Both the position numbers and the translations under genes were made by a program. This document shows positions 15,922 to 24,151 of a DNA stretch of 31,630 nt, one piece after another (the first letter of the stretch is position 1; each line of letters starts with the position of its first letter). Where the stretch lies: positions 1 through 31,630 of the forward strand of contig CAZWZG010000017.1 in NCBI GenBank assembly GCA_964638245.1. The letters run 5' to 3'. The stretch is from CAZWZG01 sp964638245. Lineage in GTDB: Bacteria; Pseudomonadota; Alphaproteobacteria; Rhodobacterales; Rhodobacteraceae. The notes beneath the pieces are model-generated. The model was not told where the DNA came from, ran no database searches, and worked only from the letters and a program-made list of their open reading frames with translations.

Positions 15922-18690
15922 TCATCCCTTGGTTCGCTCGCGATGATAGTCGGAAAGAAGCGAAGATAAATGGTTAAGGTTTGTGGGCTTGGGCAAAACC
16001 GCATCGATTGTGCCGTCATTGATCCGCGGATCGGTCAGCCGACGCGCCAGAGCCGTGACCAGAACGACAGGGATATCCGGTCGGATCGCCTTTACGCGCT
16101 CGGCCAGGTCGCCGCCGGTCATCTCTGGCATATCGTAATCGGTGATCAGGGCGGACCACGCTTCGGGGTCTTCCTCAACGGCCTCAATCGCGTCGCGTGG
16201 ATCAATCGAGACGGCAACTTCAGCGCCTTGTGCTTCGAGGTACTTCGCGGCAACGGTAGCCACATCAGCGTCGTCATCGACGACGATGATCATCTGGCCG
16301 GAGAGGTCATGTGCGCCAGACTGCGCGTCAGGATCATCACGCGCCTGTAGTTCCGCAATGGGCCAATACACGGAAATGGTGGTGCCTTGGTTTTCGGTTG
16401 AGGCAATTCCCACGGCGCCGCCGACGCCTTGAACCAGAAGCGACACCATGGCGAGGCCTAGCCCCGTCCCTTTGTGCCCTTTTGTGGAGAAATAGGGCTC
16501 GAAGACGGTGTCGAGCCTGTCTGCCGGAATACCGACACCTGTGTCCGTCACATCAATGCGGACATAAGACTGCGACGACAGGAGCTCACCGACGGAAATT
16601 CGTTCCTTTGATCGACTGCTGATCTGTTCAGTTGAGACCGCAATCTGACCACCATGTTCGCCAATGGCATCACGGGCGTTCAAAACGAGATTTACGATCA
16701 CCTGCCCAAGCTCGCCGGGGTTTCCCTTGAGCGCGATGGCCTCACCCAAGGCGGGCATCTCAAGGGCGATGTTGTCCGGAAGACTTGGACCGACGAGGGA
16801 GGGAATATCCGACATCGTGGACCCGAGGTCGAAAACGCCTTGCTCATCGCTGGTTGCGCCGATGTCGAGCAAACGGTTGACCAAACGCGCCGCTTGGTTC
16901 CCTGCGGTCGCGATCCGATCAACATGGGATTTCAAGCCGTCGGTGAGGTCCATTTCAAGCCCGATCAGCGTGGCCGATCCGTTGATCGCGGATAAAAGGT
17001 TGTTGAAATCATGGGCGATACCGGCTGTTAGCTGTGCCGTCGCCTCCTGTCGCTGAAGCTGCTGTAGACCGGCTTTCAGCTCGGCTTCGCGGGTCTCATA
17101 GGCAAGCCGATCCGTGATGTCGCGGAACTGCAGAACAAAGCCTCCGCTTTCCAGTTCCGTGGCGGTGACATCATGCGTTTTGGTCCGGCCATCCTCGACC
17201 CGTTCCAGAGTTTCCTTGAACGCGCGTTGCCGGTCCCGCCGCTCGGTGCGTGCGTATTGCGCGTACCACATCTTGCCCAGACCTTGAGTCGAGGATCTGA
17301 ACCCAAGCATCGAGGACGCCGCCCCGTTGAGATAGGTTAGCCGCCCGGTATCATCGGTGATCGCGATCCCGTCTTCCGCCGCTTCGATAGCCGCAAGGCG
17401 TTGTGCCAAAAGACGCTGGGCCGCCTTCATTGGCGTGACGTCGGTCGCCGACATTACCATGCCGCCATCCTGCATGGCCGAGGCGCGGACAAGCACGGTT
17501 CGTCCATCCGGCAGGTCAATCTCTCGCCCGCTCGGCAAATCGGAAAGGCCGTGAAGGTCCGGCTCGGCAAGGAGCGCAGTGATACGTCCGGGCAAATCTT
17601 CGGAGCCCGCGATATAGGTGCTCCAGTTTTCTGAGAAGGTTGTCCCCGGCGCCCAATCCGGCCCCGGAGCCGGAAAGACATCACGGGTCGCATCATTGGC
17701 AAAGGCAACGATTTGCCCGTCCTCGAGAACGAGATAGGCATCCTCCGTGGCGGTCAGAGCGCGGGCCATCTGCGCGCGGGTCCGGTCGCGCTCGGCTGCG
17801 GCTTCTATCCTTGGGGTGACGTCGTTTTGCGTTGCCACCAGACTGACTACGACGCCTGCTTCGTTCTCGACCGGGAACAGGGTCAGTTCGTTCCAGAAAA
17901 GCGTCCCGTCTTTCTTCCGGTTTCGCAGAAGGAATTGACCAGGGGCATTCTCGGCCACAGCCTGCCTCAGACGCACACGCTCCTCTGACGCCTCGGCTTC
18001 GGCGGAAAGAAAGCGACAGTTCTCGCCAAGGACCTCGTCAGATGTATAGCCCGAGATTTGCTCGAAAGCCTCGTTCACATAGATCAGCGGGCGTTCGTCC
18101 GCCGTCGCATCTGCAATGGCAAACCCAGATGACGAGCCATGGATCGCTGCAGCAAGAAGCTTGTTCTCGCCGGCAATCTTGCTCCCTTGCCAGGCGCGCA
18201 AGGCCAGTCCTGCCAGCCGTTCGACAAGGCGCAGGCTGTTCTTCTCGAACGCCGGAGGACGTTCTTTGAGTGCCAATAAGGCATACGTCGTGCCATTCGA
18301 AAGGACAGGCACCGCCTGCAGGCACCTCCAACCCGCCAGGTCGATGTCTCCGTCCCAAGGGCCTAAAAGGCTAAGGTCAACGAGGTTGCGCGGTCTCTCG
18401 GCAAGGTCGAAGGGAGGCACGACGCGATGTCCGCTGAGCGTGGGATCATCACTGGCGACGACAACAAGCGCACCGGTGTCCTCGATTTCGCAAAGAAGCG
18501 AGACGTCGGCGCCAATCGCATTTCTGAGGGACACGAAGATGCTGCTCAGCGCTTCGCCCGGCGTAGCCGCGCCCGAATAGGCCTCGAGACAATCGAGGAG
18601 TTTGCGGGTCTCATCAAGAGACTGTGCTTCTCTTTTGCGCAGGAGCTGCAATTCGAGCAGCGCCTCGCGCAGCCGCTCGTCTTCGGCCAT
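15922..18690 (-). CDS. Hybrid sensor histidine kinase with GAF and LOV-like PAS
   Basis: 922 residues with no membrane segment, so cytoplasmic. Domain order: N-terminal helix, GAF-like about 35-165, LOV-like PAS about 178-295, PAS about 305-420, PAS about 428-530, HisKA with His560 (AGIAHDFNNLLSAI), HATPase about 655-778 (N box NLVLNARDAI, DTGVGIP, GTGLGLAMV), and a receiver about 798-918 with Asp851 and Lys901. The first PAS has GENCRFL with Cys225 at the LOV photo-adduct position. It also has Asn257, Asn267 and Gln288 where LOV domains contact flavin, but Ser replaces the usual Gln after CRFL. The layout recalls NahK, the hybrid kinase paired with the NO sensor NosP. It starts 22 bases after the FIST gene, and the response regulator follows 3 bases after it. 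Confidence 0.92.
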   Translation of the reverse strand: MAEDERLREALLELQLLRKREAQSLDETRKLLDCLEAYSGAATPGEALSSIFVSLRNAIGADVSLLCEIEDTGALVVVASDDPTLSGHRVVPPFDLAERPRNLVDLSLLGPWDGDIDLAGWRCLQAVPVLSNGTTYALLALKERPPAFEKNSLRLVERLAGLALRAWQGSKIAGENKLLAAAIHGSSSGFAIADATADERPLIYVNEAFEQISGYTSDEVLGENCRFLSAEAEASEERVRLRQAVAENAPGQFLLRNRKKDGTLFWNELTLFPVENEAGVVVSLVATQNDVTPRIEAAAERDRTRAQMARALTATEDAYLVLEDGQIVAFANDATRDVFPAPGPDWAPGTTFSENWSTYIAGSEDLPGRITALLAEPDLHGLSDLPSGREIDLPDGRTVLVRASAMQDGGMVMSATDVTPMKAAQRLLAQRLAAIEAAEDGIAITDDTGRLTYLNGAASSMLGFRSSTQGLGKMWYAQYARTERRDRQRAFKETLERVEDGRTKTHDVTATELESGGFVLQFRDITDRLAYETREAELKAGLQQLQRQEATAQLTAGIAHDFNNLLSAINGSATLIGLEMDLTDGLKSHVDRIATAGNQAARLVNRLLDIGATSDEQGVFDLGSTMSDIPSLVGPSLPDNIALEMPALGEAIALKGNPGELGQVIVNLVLNARDAIGEHGGQIAVSTEQISSRSKERISVGELLSSQSYVRIDVTDTGVGIPADRLDTVFEPYFSTKGHKGTGLGLAMVSLLVQGVGGAVGIASTENQGTTISVYWPIAELQARDDPDAQSGAHDLSGQMIIVVDDDADVATVAAKYLEAQGAEVAVSIDPRDAIEAVEEDPEAWSALITDYDMPEMTGGDLAERVKAIRPDIPVVLVTALARRLTDPRINDGTIDAVLPKPTNLNHLSSLLSDYHRERTKG

Positions 18691-18712
18691 ATGCGAACTG
18701 CCTTGGGTTAGG

Positions 18713-19852
18713 TCAGCCGAACACTATGCAGGAAATCATCAAATTTCCATGTCGGTTTCCGGCCCCTAGGATCTGGCCTTGTTCCCCAAAAGTGAAGGTC
18801 CCGAGGAACGGCGCGCCGTCCAAAGCCTTTGACACTCCGTCGACGACCTCGTCCAAACGATCCCGCACCGACAACATGCAACCACCGCAATAGACCATGA
18901 GCGCGCCAGCGATAGGTTCCGCTTCCATTCTACCAGCCGCCCGCGCAAGCGTCGCGACGCGACCCGCGCGGTCGATCAGGCTGGCCTTGGTTCCGGACAT
19001 CTGCGTCAGGAACTCGCCCTCCTCAACAGAGGCGAAGAGATCAATTGATCCGTCGGCATGGGCAACCGCTGGATGAGCCAGAAGGTACGAGGACACCCCG
19101 TCCATGTCTGCGACCTTGCGGCCAAGAGGCCAAAGCGTGCTTTGCGACAAAATCGACTCGCTAGCCTCTTGGGGCACAGAAAGGCCTTCCGCATAGTTGG
19201 TCCATGCCTGATAAACCTCAAGCGCTGGACGATGGTCGATCTCGCAAACGCGCCGCCCGTCAACCCGTGTCACGGTTCCCCCAGATTCCGTCGGGGCATA
19301 CCCGTTGTGGTACGCAAAAGAGACCGGTCGCGAAGGGAACATGACGGACACAACGACACCTGCCGCAAGCGTTTGCAACTTGTCGAAAACAAACCAATCA
19401 CCGCTGACCGCATTGTCTGCCGCGCTTCCTCCGATGATCGCCACGTCAGGGCCCACAACCGACTCGATCCCCCGTAGGACGGCCTCTTCAAAACCGGGTG
19501 TGCTCGACACCCAAATGAGGTCAGGAGTTTCACCGACCCGGTCGGCATGTCTGAGGGCTGAAAGCGTGGCGGCGCAGGCAGATGCCGCGGGGTCAGAAGC
19601 GAACGCCTCAGCAGATGTTCCATAGGCTCCGTGGGGGTCTTCCACGACGAAGAAGCTGACACGCTCAGTGACACCGCTTTGCGTCATTGCTCCAAGGCAG
19701 GAAGACGCACCGTGGAATTGCCCCTTCAACTGATCGAGTTGCAGCTGCGACGTGTCAGAAAGCACGTTACCATGCCCTGCAACGAAGTCCGCTTGAGCGA
19801 GTAGAGTCGGATCGAAATTTTCGTCTGTAGTTGAGAGGGTGCTGATCTTCAT
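18713..19852 (-). CDS. FIST-domain sensor protein (NosP-like)
   Basis: 379 residues with both FIST N and FIST C regions. Recognisable stretches are IIGGSAADN (about 150), the NGYAPT segment, YCGGCMLSVRDRLDE near 330 and the final GTFTFGEQG...GNRHGN. There is no signal peptide or membrane segment, so it is cytoplasmic. Some FIST proteins, the NosP family, bind heme and nitric oxide and inhibit a co-cistronic hybrid kinase to control biofilm dispersal. Here the next gene is such a hybrid kinase, and a globin gene lies just upstream, which supports an NO role. Heme binding cannot be read from sequence alone. Other FIST proteins are thought to bind small ligands such as amino acids. Confidence 0.87.
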   Translation of the reverse strand: MKISTLSTTDENFDPTLLAQADFVAGHGNVLSDTSQLQLDQLKGQFHGASSCLGAMTQSGVTERVSFFVVEDPHGAYGTSAEAFASDPAASACAATLSALRHADRVGETPDLIWVSSTPGFEEAVLRGIESVVGPDVAIIGGSAADNAVSGDWFVFDKLQTLAAGVVVSVMFPSRPVSFAYHNGYAPTESGGTVTRVDGRRVCEIDHRPALEVYQAWTNYAEGLSVPQEASESILSQSTLWPLGRKVADMDGVSSYLLAHPAVAHADGSIDLFASVEEGEFLTQMSGTKASLIDRAGRVATLARAAGRMEAEPIAGALMVYCGGCMLSVRDRLDEVVDGVSKALDGAPFLGTFTFGEQGQILGAGNRHGNLMISCIVFG

Positions 19853-19919
19853 AAGGCGGTCCGAGTTGTTGCCGAACCAGCACGTATCCTGAACCGCCCC
19901 GCGTTTGGCAAATCAATTG

Positions 19920-19925
19920 GTATAG
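19920..19925 (-). promoter_or_regulatory. Candidate -10 element of the FIST-kinase-regulator operon
   Basis: CTATAC on the minus strand, 4 bases downstream of the CTATCC palindrome and about 68 bases before the FIST start. A dyad this close to the -10 would cover the -35 region. Confidence 0.4.
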
Positions 19926-19929
19926 CGCT

Positions 19930-19945
19930 CTATCCGGAAGGATAG
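19930..19945 (-). promoter_or_regulatory. Perfect palindrome CTATCC-N4-GGATAG upstream of FIST gene
   Basis: A perfect 6-4-6 dyad just downstream of the globin stop and 77 bases before the FIST start. The same dyad occurs before algA, and a one-mismatch form before algD. An extra GGATAG half-site lies at 19954-19959 at the end of the globin gene. It suggests autoregulation of the sensory operon. Confidence 0.7.
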
Positions 19946-19946
19946 G

Positions 19947-20357
19947 TCATGCTGGATAGGCCGCTTTGATCATGGCATCCGAAAGGCCGCTATAAACTGA
20001 AGCCCATGCTTTTTCGTCCTCTCTTGAAAAGTCGTCTCCAAGCAACTGCTTGAGCGTTTTGATCAGTGCAGCGCCCACTGACCCGTATTGCTCCGCCACA
20101 ACACCATAGTCGACGTGCCGGATGGCCAAAGCCTCTGCCGCTGGCAGAAGCGTATCTGGATCCTCAAGGTTGTCGACAATAAACCCGAGGGTCTGGACGA
20201 GCTTGCGCCCTTGAAGGCGCAGGTCGCCCACAAAGAGCGGCTTGGTCGTCGGATCCAGTCGAAACAGATTGCCATAAAACACCCGCGACATCTCTTCGGA
20301 TATGGAGACGGCTTGGGCCCATGTCCGGCGAATTCGGTCGTTATCGGTTTCGATCAT
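19947..20357 (-). CDS. Single-domain bacterial globin
   Basis: A 136-residue globin of the Vitreoscilla hemoglobin/flavohemoglobin head type without a reductase domain. The proximal heme ligand is His81 (AIRHVDYGV), with the following Tyr91-Gly helix start (EQYGSVGAAL) and C-terminal WASVYSGL typical of the family. Such globins bind O2 and NO and can oxidise NO to nitrate with a partner reductase. ATG 20357 is preferred over an upstream TTG because GAGG lies 8 bases before it. It is upstream of, and on the same strand as, the FIST-kinase-regulator operon, 94 bases away. It may tune NO levels seen by that module, which is inference from context. Confidence 0.88.
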   Translation of the reverse strand: MIETDNDRIRRTWAQAVSISEEMSRVFYGNLFRLDPTTKPLFVGDLRLQGRKLVQTLGFIVDNLEDPDTLLPAAEALAIRHVDYGVVAEQYGSVGAALIKTLKQLLGDDFSREDEKAWASVYSGLSDAMIKAAYPA

Positions 20358-20823
20358 TGCACAGCCTCTCAAGATGCCTCGGTTCCTAAGGGACTCCGGA
20401 AGGTGAAGGAAAGGGTTTGTTTCACGCTCTAGCCTGAGACTAGACGTAAGGTGATGGGATTAGGCTAGATTTGGATCACCTCTAGTATCCATGGTTCATA
20501 GAATGCGCCGTGCCACATCATCCGTTTGCTCTTCGCCTCGGATTCCACGGCATCAATATTATCCGGTTAGCAAATACTTCGTTCATGGATTGAAAGCAGA
20601 CTCATACAGGATACGCGTCGTCAGACCGCTTTGGGCTCAGAGCCGTCGTTCGCTGCACGCTCCACCAATGAAGTCTCTGCGGACAAAATCGACGGTCTCT
20701 GCGCCTTCGATAGTGTCCGCACTCGCGAACATGGTGCCATTCTCAAAAAGCACTGCTCGAGCGCCGCAGGCCGAATTGCAGTCCAAGTTGAGCGCGCCTC
20801 AATACGGTGCATGGCGTCCGAGA
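20358..20823. other. Gene-free stretch with inverted repeats
   Basis: No supportable gene: the open frames present lack ribosome sites and recognisable features. It contains the globin promoter region, with an 8-bp inverted repeat TCTAGCCT (20428-20435) / AGGCTAGA (20462-20469). Near 20670-20700 it contains a fragment with CTCTGCGGACAAA that also occurs at the window start, so part of it is probably an old dispersed repeat. Confidence 0.5.
20428..20469. repeat. Inverted repeat upstream of the globin gene
   Basis: Arms TCTAGCCT and AGGCTAGA are perfect and separated by 26 bases. Within it, CTAGCC-TGA-GACTAG (20429-20443) is a degenerate relative of the CTATCC dyad with a 3-base spacer. On the minus strand it is followed by AGCG, as at the FIST site. 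Confidence 0.45.
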
Positions 20824-21732
20824 CTAGCCATAGTTTTCTTCAAGGACGCCCTCAATCTGGGCTGCAAACTTTGCCGGGGCAACGGCCAATGATCGACCGC
20901 GAAGCTGACAGAGATAGAGCAAGCCTTCTGGTACGTCCCGGGTATCCACCTTGCGAGAGACGATCCCTTCTTCCGGCTGATCCGATGGCAGGCCAACCGG
21001 GATCTGGAATGAGATCATCTGCTCGTGTCCCGGGTATCGTCGCAGAAACTCGAAGCTGTCGGATTCGATCGCAACCTGTGGGTCGATGGACGAGCGTTGC
21101 AGCGCCAGATCAAGGAGGTGGCGGACGCCGTATTGTGCTGAAGGTAGACAGATCGGGAAGCCCGCGCAGTCGCGCAGCCGGATGACGTCCCGGTGCGCCA
21201 GCGGGTGATCAATGGGCATCACAGCGTGAAGCGGTTGGTGGACTGCGACCAGAACCTGTATCTCGCGAAGACGCACGGGTTCGAAGATCAAAGCGATATC
21301 TGCCGTGAGATCGACAAGCGACTGTTCGGCGGCAGCGCGATCTCGAAGACTTACGCCAAATGTCACCGCGGGATGGTCGCGGCGATATTTTGAGATTTGC
21401 TCGGGCAGGAAATACGGGAGCAGGGCTTGGCTGCAGGCGATCGAAACATGTCCGCGGCGTTCGCCGGCAAGGTCGGCAATCTGGCTTGTGACCTTGTCGA
21501 AATCGGAAATCTGGCCGCGAATATGTGCAATCAGGATTTCCCCGGCGGTCGAAAGGCGAACCCCGCGCGGGAGCCGTTCAAAGACTTGCACGCCCAGTTC
21601 TTCTTCCAGCGCCAGTACACGCCGGTTCAGGGCAGTTGAGGTGATCGAAAGCGTTTCGGCGGCTTTTCGGATCGAGCCGGCGCGCGCGATCGCATCGACG
21701 TAGTGCAGAGGCACCAGATGTCTGTTGGGCAT
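20824..21732 (-). CDS. LysR-family transcriptional regulator
   Basis: 302 residues: an N-terminal winged helix-turn-helix (about 1-60, with AGSIRKAAETLSITSTALNRRV and the LEEELGVQVFERLPRGVRLSTAGE block) and a C-terminal effector-binding domain (about 85-290). It is divergent from the BMP-transporter/amide-hydrolase operon, the usual arrangement for a LysR activator of its neighbour. The likely inducer is the imported compound or a breakdown product. ATG 21732 is chosen because AAGGA lies about 7 bases upstream. A longer frame start would run into the intergenic dyad. A regulator of the AtzR kind is a fair analogy, but the effector is not deducible. Confidence 0.9.
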   Translation of the reverse strand: MPNRHLVPLHYVDAIARAGSIRKAAETLSITSTALNRRVLALEEELGVQVFERLPRGVRLSTAGEILIAHIRGQISDFDKVTSQIADLAGERRGHVSIACSQALLPYFLPEQISKYRRDHPAVTFGVSLRDRAAAEQSLVDLTADIALIFEPVRLREIQVLVAVHQPLHAVMPIDHPLAHRDVIRLRDCAGFPICLPSAQYGVRHLLDLALQRSSIDPQVAIESDSFEFLRRYPGHEQMISFQIPVGLPSDQPEEGIVSRKVDTRDVPEGLLYLCQLRGRSLAVAPAKFAAQIEGVLEENYG

Positions 21733-21745
21733 GGCAATCCTTATG

Positions 21746-21764
21746 CGCTGCAATTTTTGCAGCG
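21746..21764. promoter_or_regulatory. LysR-type operator, CGCTGCAA-TTT-TTGCAGCG
   Basis: A perfect 8-bp inverted repeat with a 3-base centre. It contains TGCAATTTTTGCA, which fits the T-N11-A LysR box. It lies 14 bases upstream of the lysR start and 122 bases upstream of the divergent operon, a typical shared operator position. Confidence 0.75.
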
Positions 21765-21885
21765 TTATGATGCTTTATTAGCAGAAGACAGCACCACTTG
21801 TCTGCCCCACTGTTAATACATCGCGCATGGGGCTGGCTGCTTTCCCCGAGGCGCCATCAACGAATTTCAACAGGAGACGTAGGAC

Positions 21886-23010
21886 ATGAGCTCTTACTCG
21901 ATTTCACGCCGTGGCATGCTCAAAGGTGCGGCCGCACTGACCGGTGCAACCGCGCTTGGCACCCTTCCACAGCTTGCAAGTGCCGGGGGCCATGGCCTGA
22001 CGGTTGGCTTCATCTATGTCGGGCCGAAAGATGATTTCGGCTACAACCAAGCGCATGCGGAAGGCGCTGCTGCGGTTGCGGCAATGGAAGGCGTGACGGT
22101 CGTAGAGGAAGAGAACGTCGCGGAGACCGTGGATGTTCAGAAGTCCATGGAATCCATGATCAACTTTGACAGTGCATCGCTGATTTTCCCGACATCCTTC
22201 GGATATTTCGACCCCCATATCATCGAAGTGGCTCCGAAATACCCAGACGTGCGCTTCCAGCATGCTGCTGGCCTATGGTCTGCCGACAAGCATCCCGCGA
22301 ATATCGGTTCCTACTTTGGCTACATCGGTCTGGGGCAGTACCTGAACGGCGTGGTCGCCGGGCACATGAGCACGACCAAGAAGCTGGGCTTTGTCGCCGC
22401 AAAACCCATCCCGCAAGTGCTTCAGAACATCAATTCTTACCTGCTTGGCGCGCGATCCGTGGACCCGTCGATCACCTGCCAGGTGATCTTTACAGGCGAG
22501 TGGTCCTTGGCGGTCAAAGAAGCCGAAGCGACGAATGCGTTGGCGGATTCAGGCTGTGACGTCATCACGTGTCATGTGGATGGTCCGAAGGTGGTCATGG
22601 AAACGGCTGCGGGGCGCGGTCTTTATGTTTGTGGCTATCACGCGGATCAGTCGCCGCTGGCACCTGAGTTGTACCTCACGGGTGCGGAATGGAACTGGCC
22701 CGGCGTCTATACCCGTATGGTTCAGACCGTTCTTGACGGTGGCACAATCGACAACTTCGACCGGGGCGGATTGGCAGAAGGCTATATCAAGATGTCGCCG
22801 CTCGGGCCTTCGGTCACGGATGCAGCTCGCAACCAATTCGAAGCCACGAAGGCCGAGATGATGAAGGGTGGTTTTGCCGCCTATGAGGGTCCGCTCATGA
22901 CCAACACCGGCACCGAAATCCTGCGCGCAGGATCGAGCTTTGTTGAAACCGATATCGCGCTTGAAAGTATGGATTACCTCGTCGAGGGCGTGATCGGCTC
23001 GACATCGTAA
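21886..23010 (+). CDS. BMP-family ABC transporter binding protein, Tat-exported
   Basis: A 374-residue periplasmic solute-binding protein of the Bmp/PnrA type. The N-terminus SISRRGMLKGAAALTG is a twin-arginine signal, cleaved near ASAGG (about 33). The body starts VGFIYVGPKDDFGYNQAH, the characteristic first strand and loop of the family, and includes VAGHMSTTKKLGFVAA. This family usually imports nucleosides. Here all downstream enzymes attack amide or urea-like compounds, so the ligand may be such a compound or a purine-derived one. GGAG about 9 bases upstream supports the ATG. It opens an operon with two permeases, an ATPase and hydrolases. Confidence 0.92.
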   Translation: MSSYSISRRGMLKGAAALTGATALGTLPQLASAGGHGLTVGFIYVGPKDDFGYNQAHAEGAAAVAAMEGVTVVEEENVAETVDVQKSMESMINFDSASLIFPTSFGYFDPHIIEVAPKYPDVRFQHAAGLWSADKHPANIGSYFGYIGLGQYLNGVVAGHMSTTKKLGFVAAKPIPQVLQNINSYLLGARSVDPSITCQVIFTGEWSLAVKEAEATNALADSGCDVITCHVDGPKVVMETAAGRGLYVCGYHADQSPLAPELYLTGAEWNWPGVYTRMVQTVLDGGTIDNFDRGGLAEGYIKMSPLGPSVTDAARNQFEATKAEMMKGGFAAYEGPLMTNTGTEILRAGSSFVETDIALESMDYLVEGVIGSTS

Positions 23011-23035
23011 CTGCAATCAGGTCGGACCCAGACAG

Positions 23036-24151
23036 ATGACGCTTGCTGATCCTCCAGCGCGCGGCCCGCGCGACCTGCTCTCTCCGGAGGGCTGGCTCGC
23101 CGGGCTGGCGCGACGGTCCGAAGCCGTGGCCATTCCAGTCATGGCCCTGATCGTGGGGTTGGCGGCGTTCTCGGTCTTCTTGCTTCTGGTGGGGAAATCC
23201 CCGTCCGAGTTCTACAGCCTCGTCTATCGGGCAGGGTTCGGTACGTCATTCTCCTGGCAGAACACGTTATCGCGTACGGCGCCGCTTTTGTTAGCGGCGT
23301 TGTGCGTGGCATTGCCTGCCCGCTTGGGTCTTGTCGTCATCGGAGGCGAAGGGGCCATCGTGCTGGGCGGTGTCGCGGCGGGCGCCTTGGCGGGGGCGTT
23401 TTCGTCCTGGCCCGGGTTTATCGCGATCCCCCTTTTGGGGCTTGCAGGCGCCTTCGTGGGCGCCGCATGGATCGGCGCTGTCGGGTTCCTGCGCCATGCG
23501 CGCGGTGTCAACGAAACCATTGCAAGCCTCTTGATGGCCTATATCGCAATTGCGCTGATGAACCACCTCGTTGAGGGGCCCTTCCGTGATCCTGCAAGCC
23601 TTAACAAACCCTCAACAGCCCCTTTGGCCGAGCAGCTGCGCCTCGGAGACATTCCGGGTTGGGACGTCCATTGGGGCCTTGTGATCGGCATCGTCCTTTG
23701 CGTGCTGTCGTGGTTGTTGATCGATCGGACCACCTGGGGCTTCGCGGCCCGTATCGCAGGCGGCAACGTCAAGGCGGCAGAGGTGCAAGGGCTTCCTGTC
23801 GGGCGGCTGATCATTGGGTTCACAGCCCTCGGGGGGGCCTTCGCAGGATTGGCGGGCGTTATCGAAGTGTCGGCCGTGCATGGCTCGGCCAATGCGTCGC
23901 TTGCATCCGGCTATGGCTATACCGGCATACTCATTGCGTTTCTGGCCCGTCATAATCCGCTGGCCATCATACCAGTAGCGATCCTGCTAGCCGGCTTTGA
24001 AGCCTCTTCGGGTCTGATCCAACGCCGGATGGACCTGCCGGACGCAACCGTTCTTGTCCTGCAAGGCTTTGTCTTCATTGCGATCCTTCTTTCGGATTCG
24101 CTTTATGGTCGGTTCCGCATCTTTGCCCCTGAACGCTGGAGGACTGCCTGA
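23036..24151 (+). CDS. ABC transporter permease (BMP/nucleoside type)
   Basis: A 371-residue inner-membrane permease with about eight to ten hydrophobic segments. It carries the family block VVIGGEGAIVLGGVAAG and the loop NVKAAEVQGLPVGRLI, which contacts the ATPase. Related to YufP/NupB-type permeases, it pairs with the next gene to form the heterodimeric channel. It starts 25 bases after the binding-protein stop and shares one base with the next gene (TGATG), indicating translational coupling. Confidence 0.92.
   Translation: MTLADPPARGPRDLLSPEGWLAGLARRSEAVAIPVMALIVGLAAFSVFLLLVGKSPSEFYSLVYRAGFGTSFSWQNTLSRTAPLLLAALCVALPARLGLVVIGGEGAIVLGGVAAGALAGAFSSWPGFIAIPLLGLAGAFVGAAWIGAVGFLRHARGVNETIASLLMAYIAIALMNHLVEGPFRDPASLNKPSTAPLAEQLRLGDIPGWDVHWGLVIGIVLCVLSWLLIDRTTWGFAARIAGGNVKAAEVQGLPVGRLIIGFTALGGAFAGLAGVIEVSAVHGSANASLASGYGYTGILIAFLARHNPLAIIPVAILLAGFEASSGLIQRRMDLPDATVLVLQGFVFIAILLSDSLYGRFRIFAPERWRTA

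Noticed and set aside
20491..20892. Small plus-strand gene between globin and lysR
   Set aside because: It runs into the lysR gene on the other strand, lacks a ribosome site, and contains repeat-like sequence.
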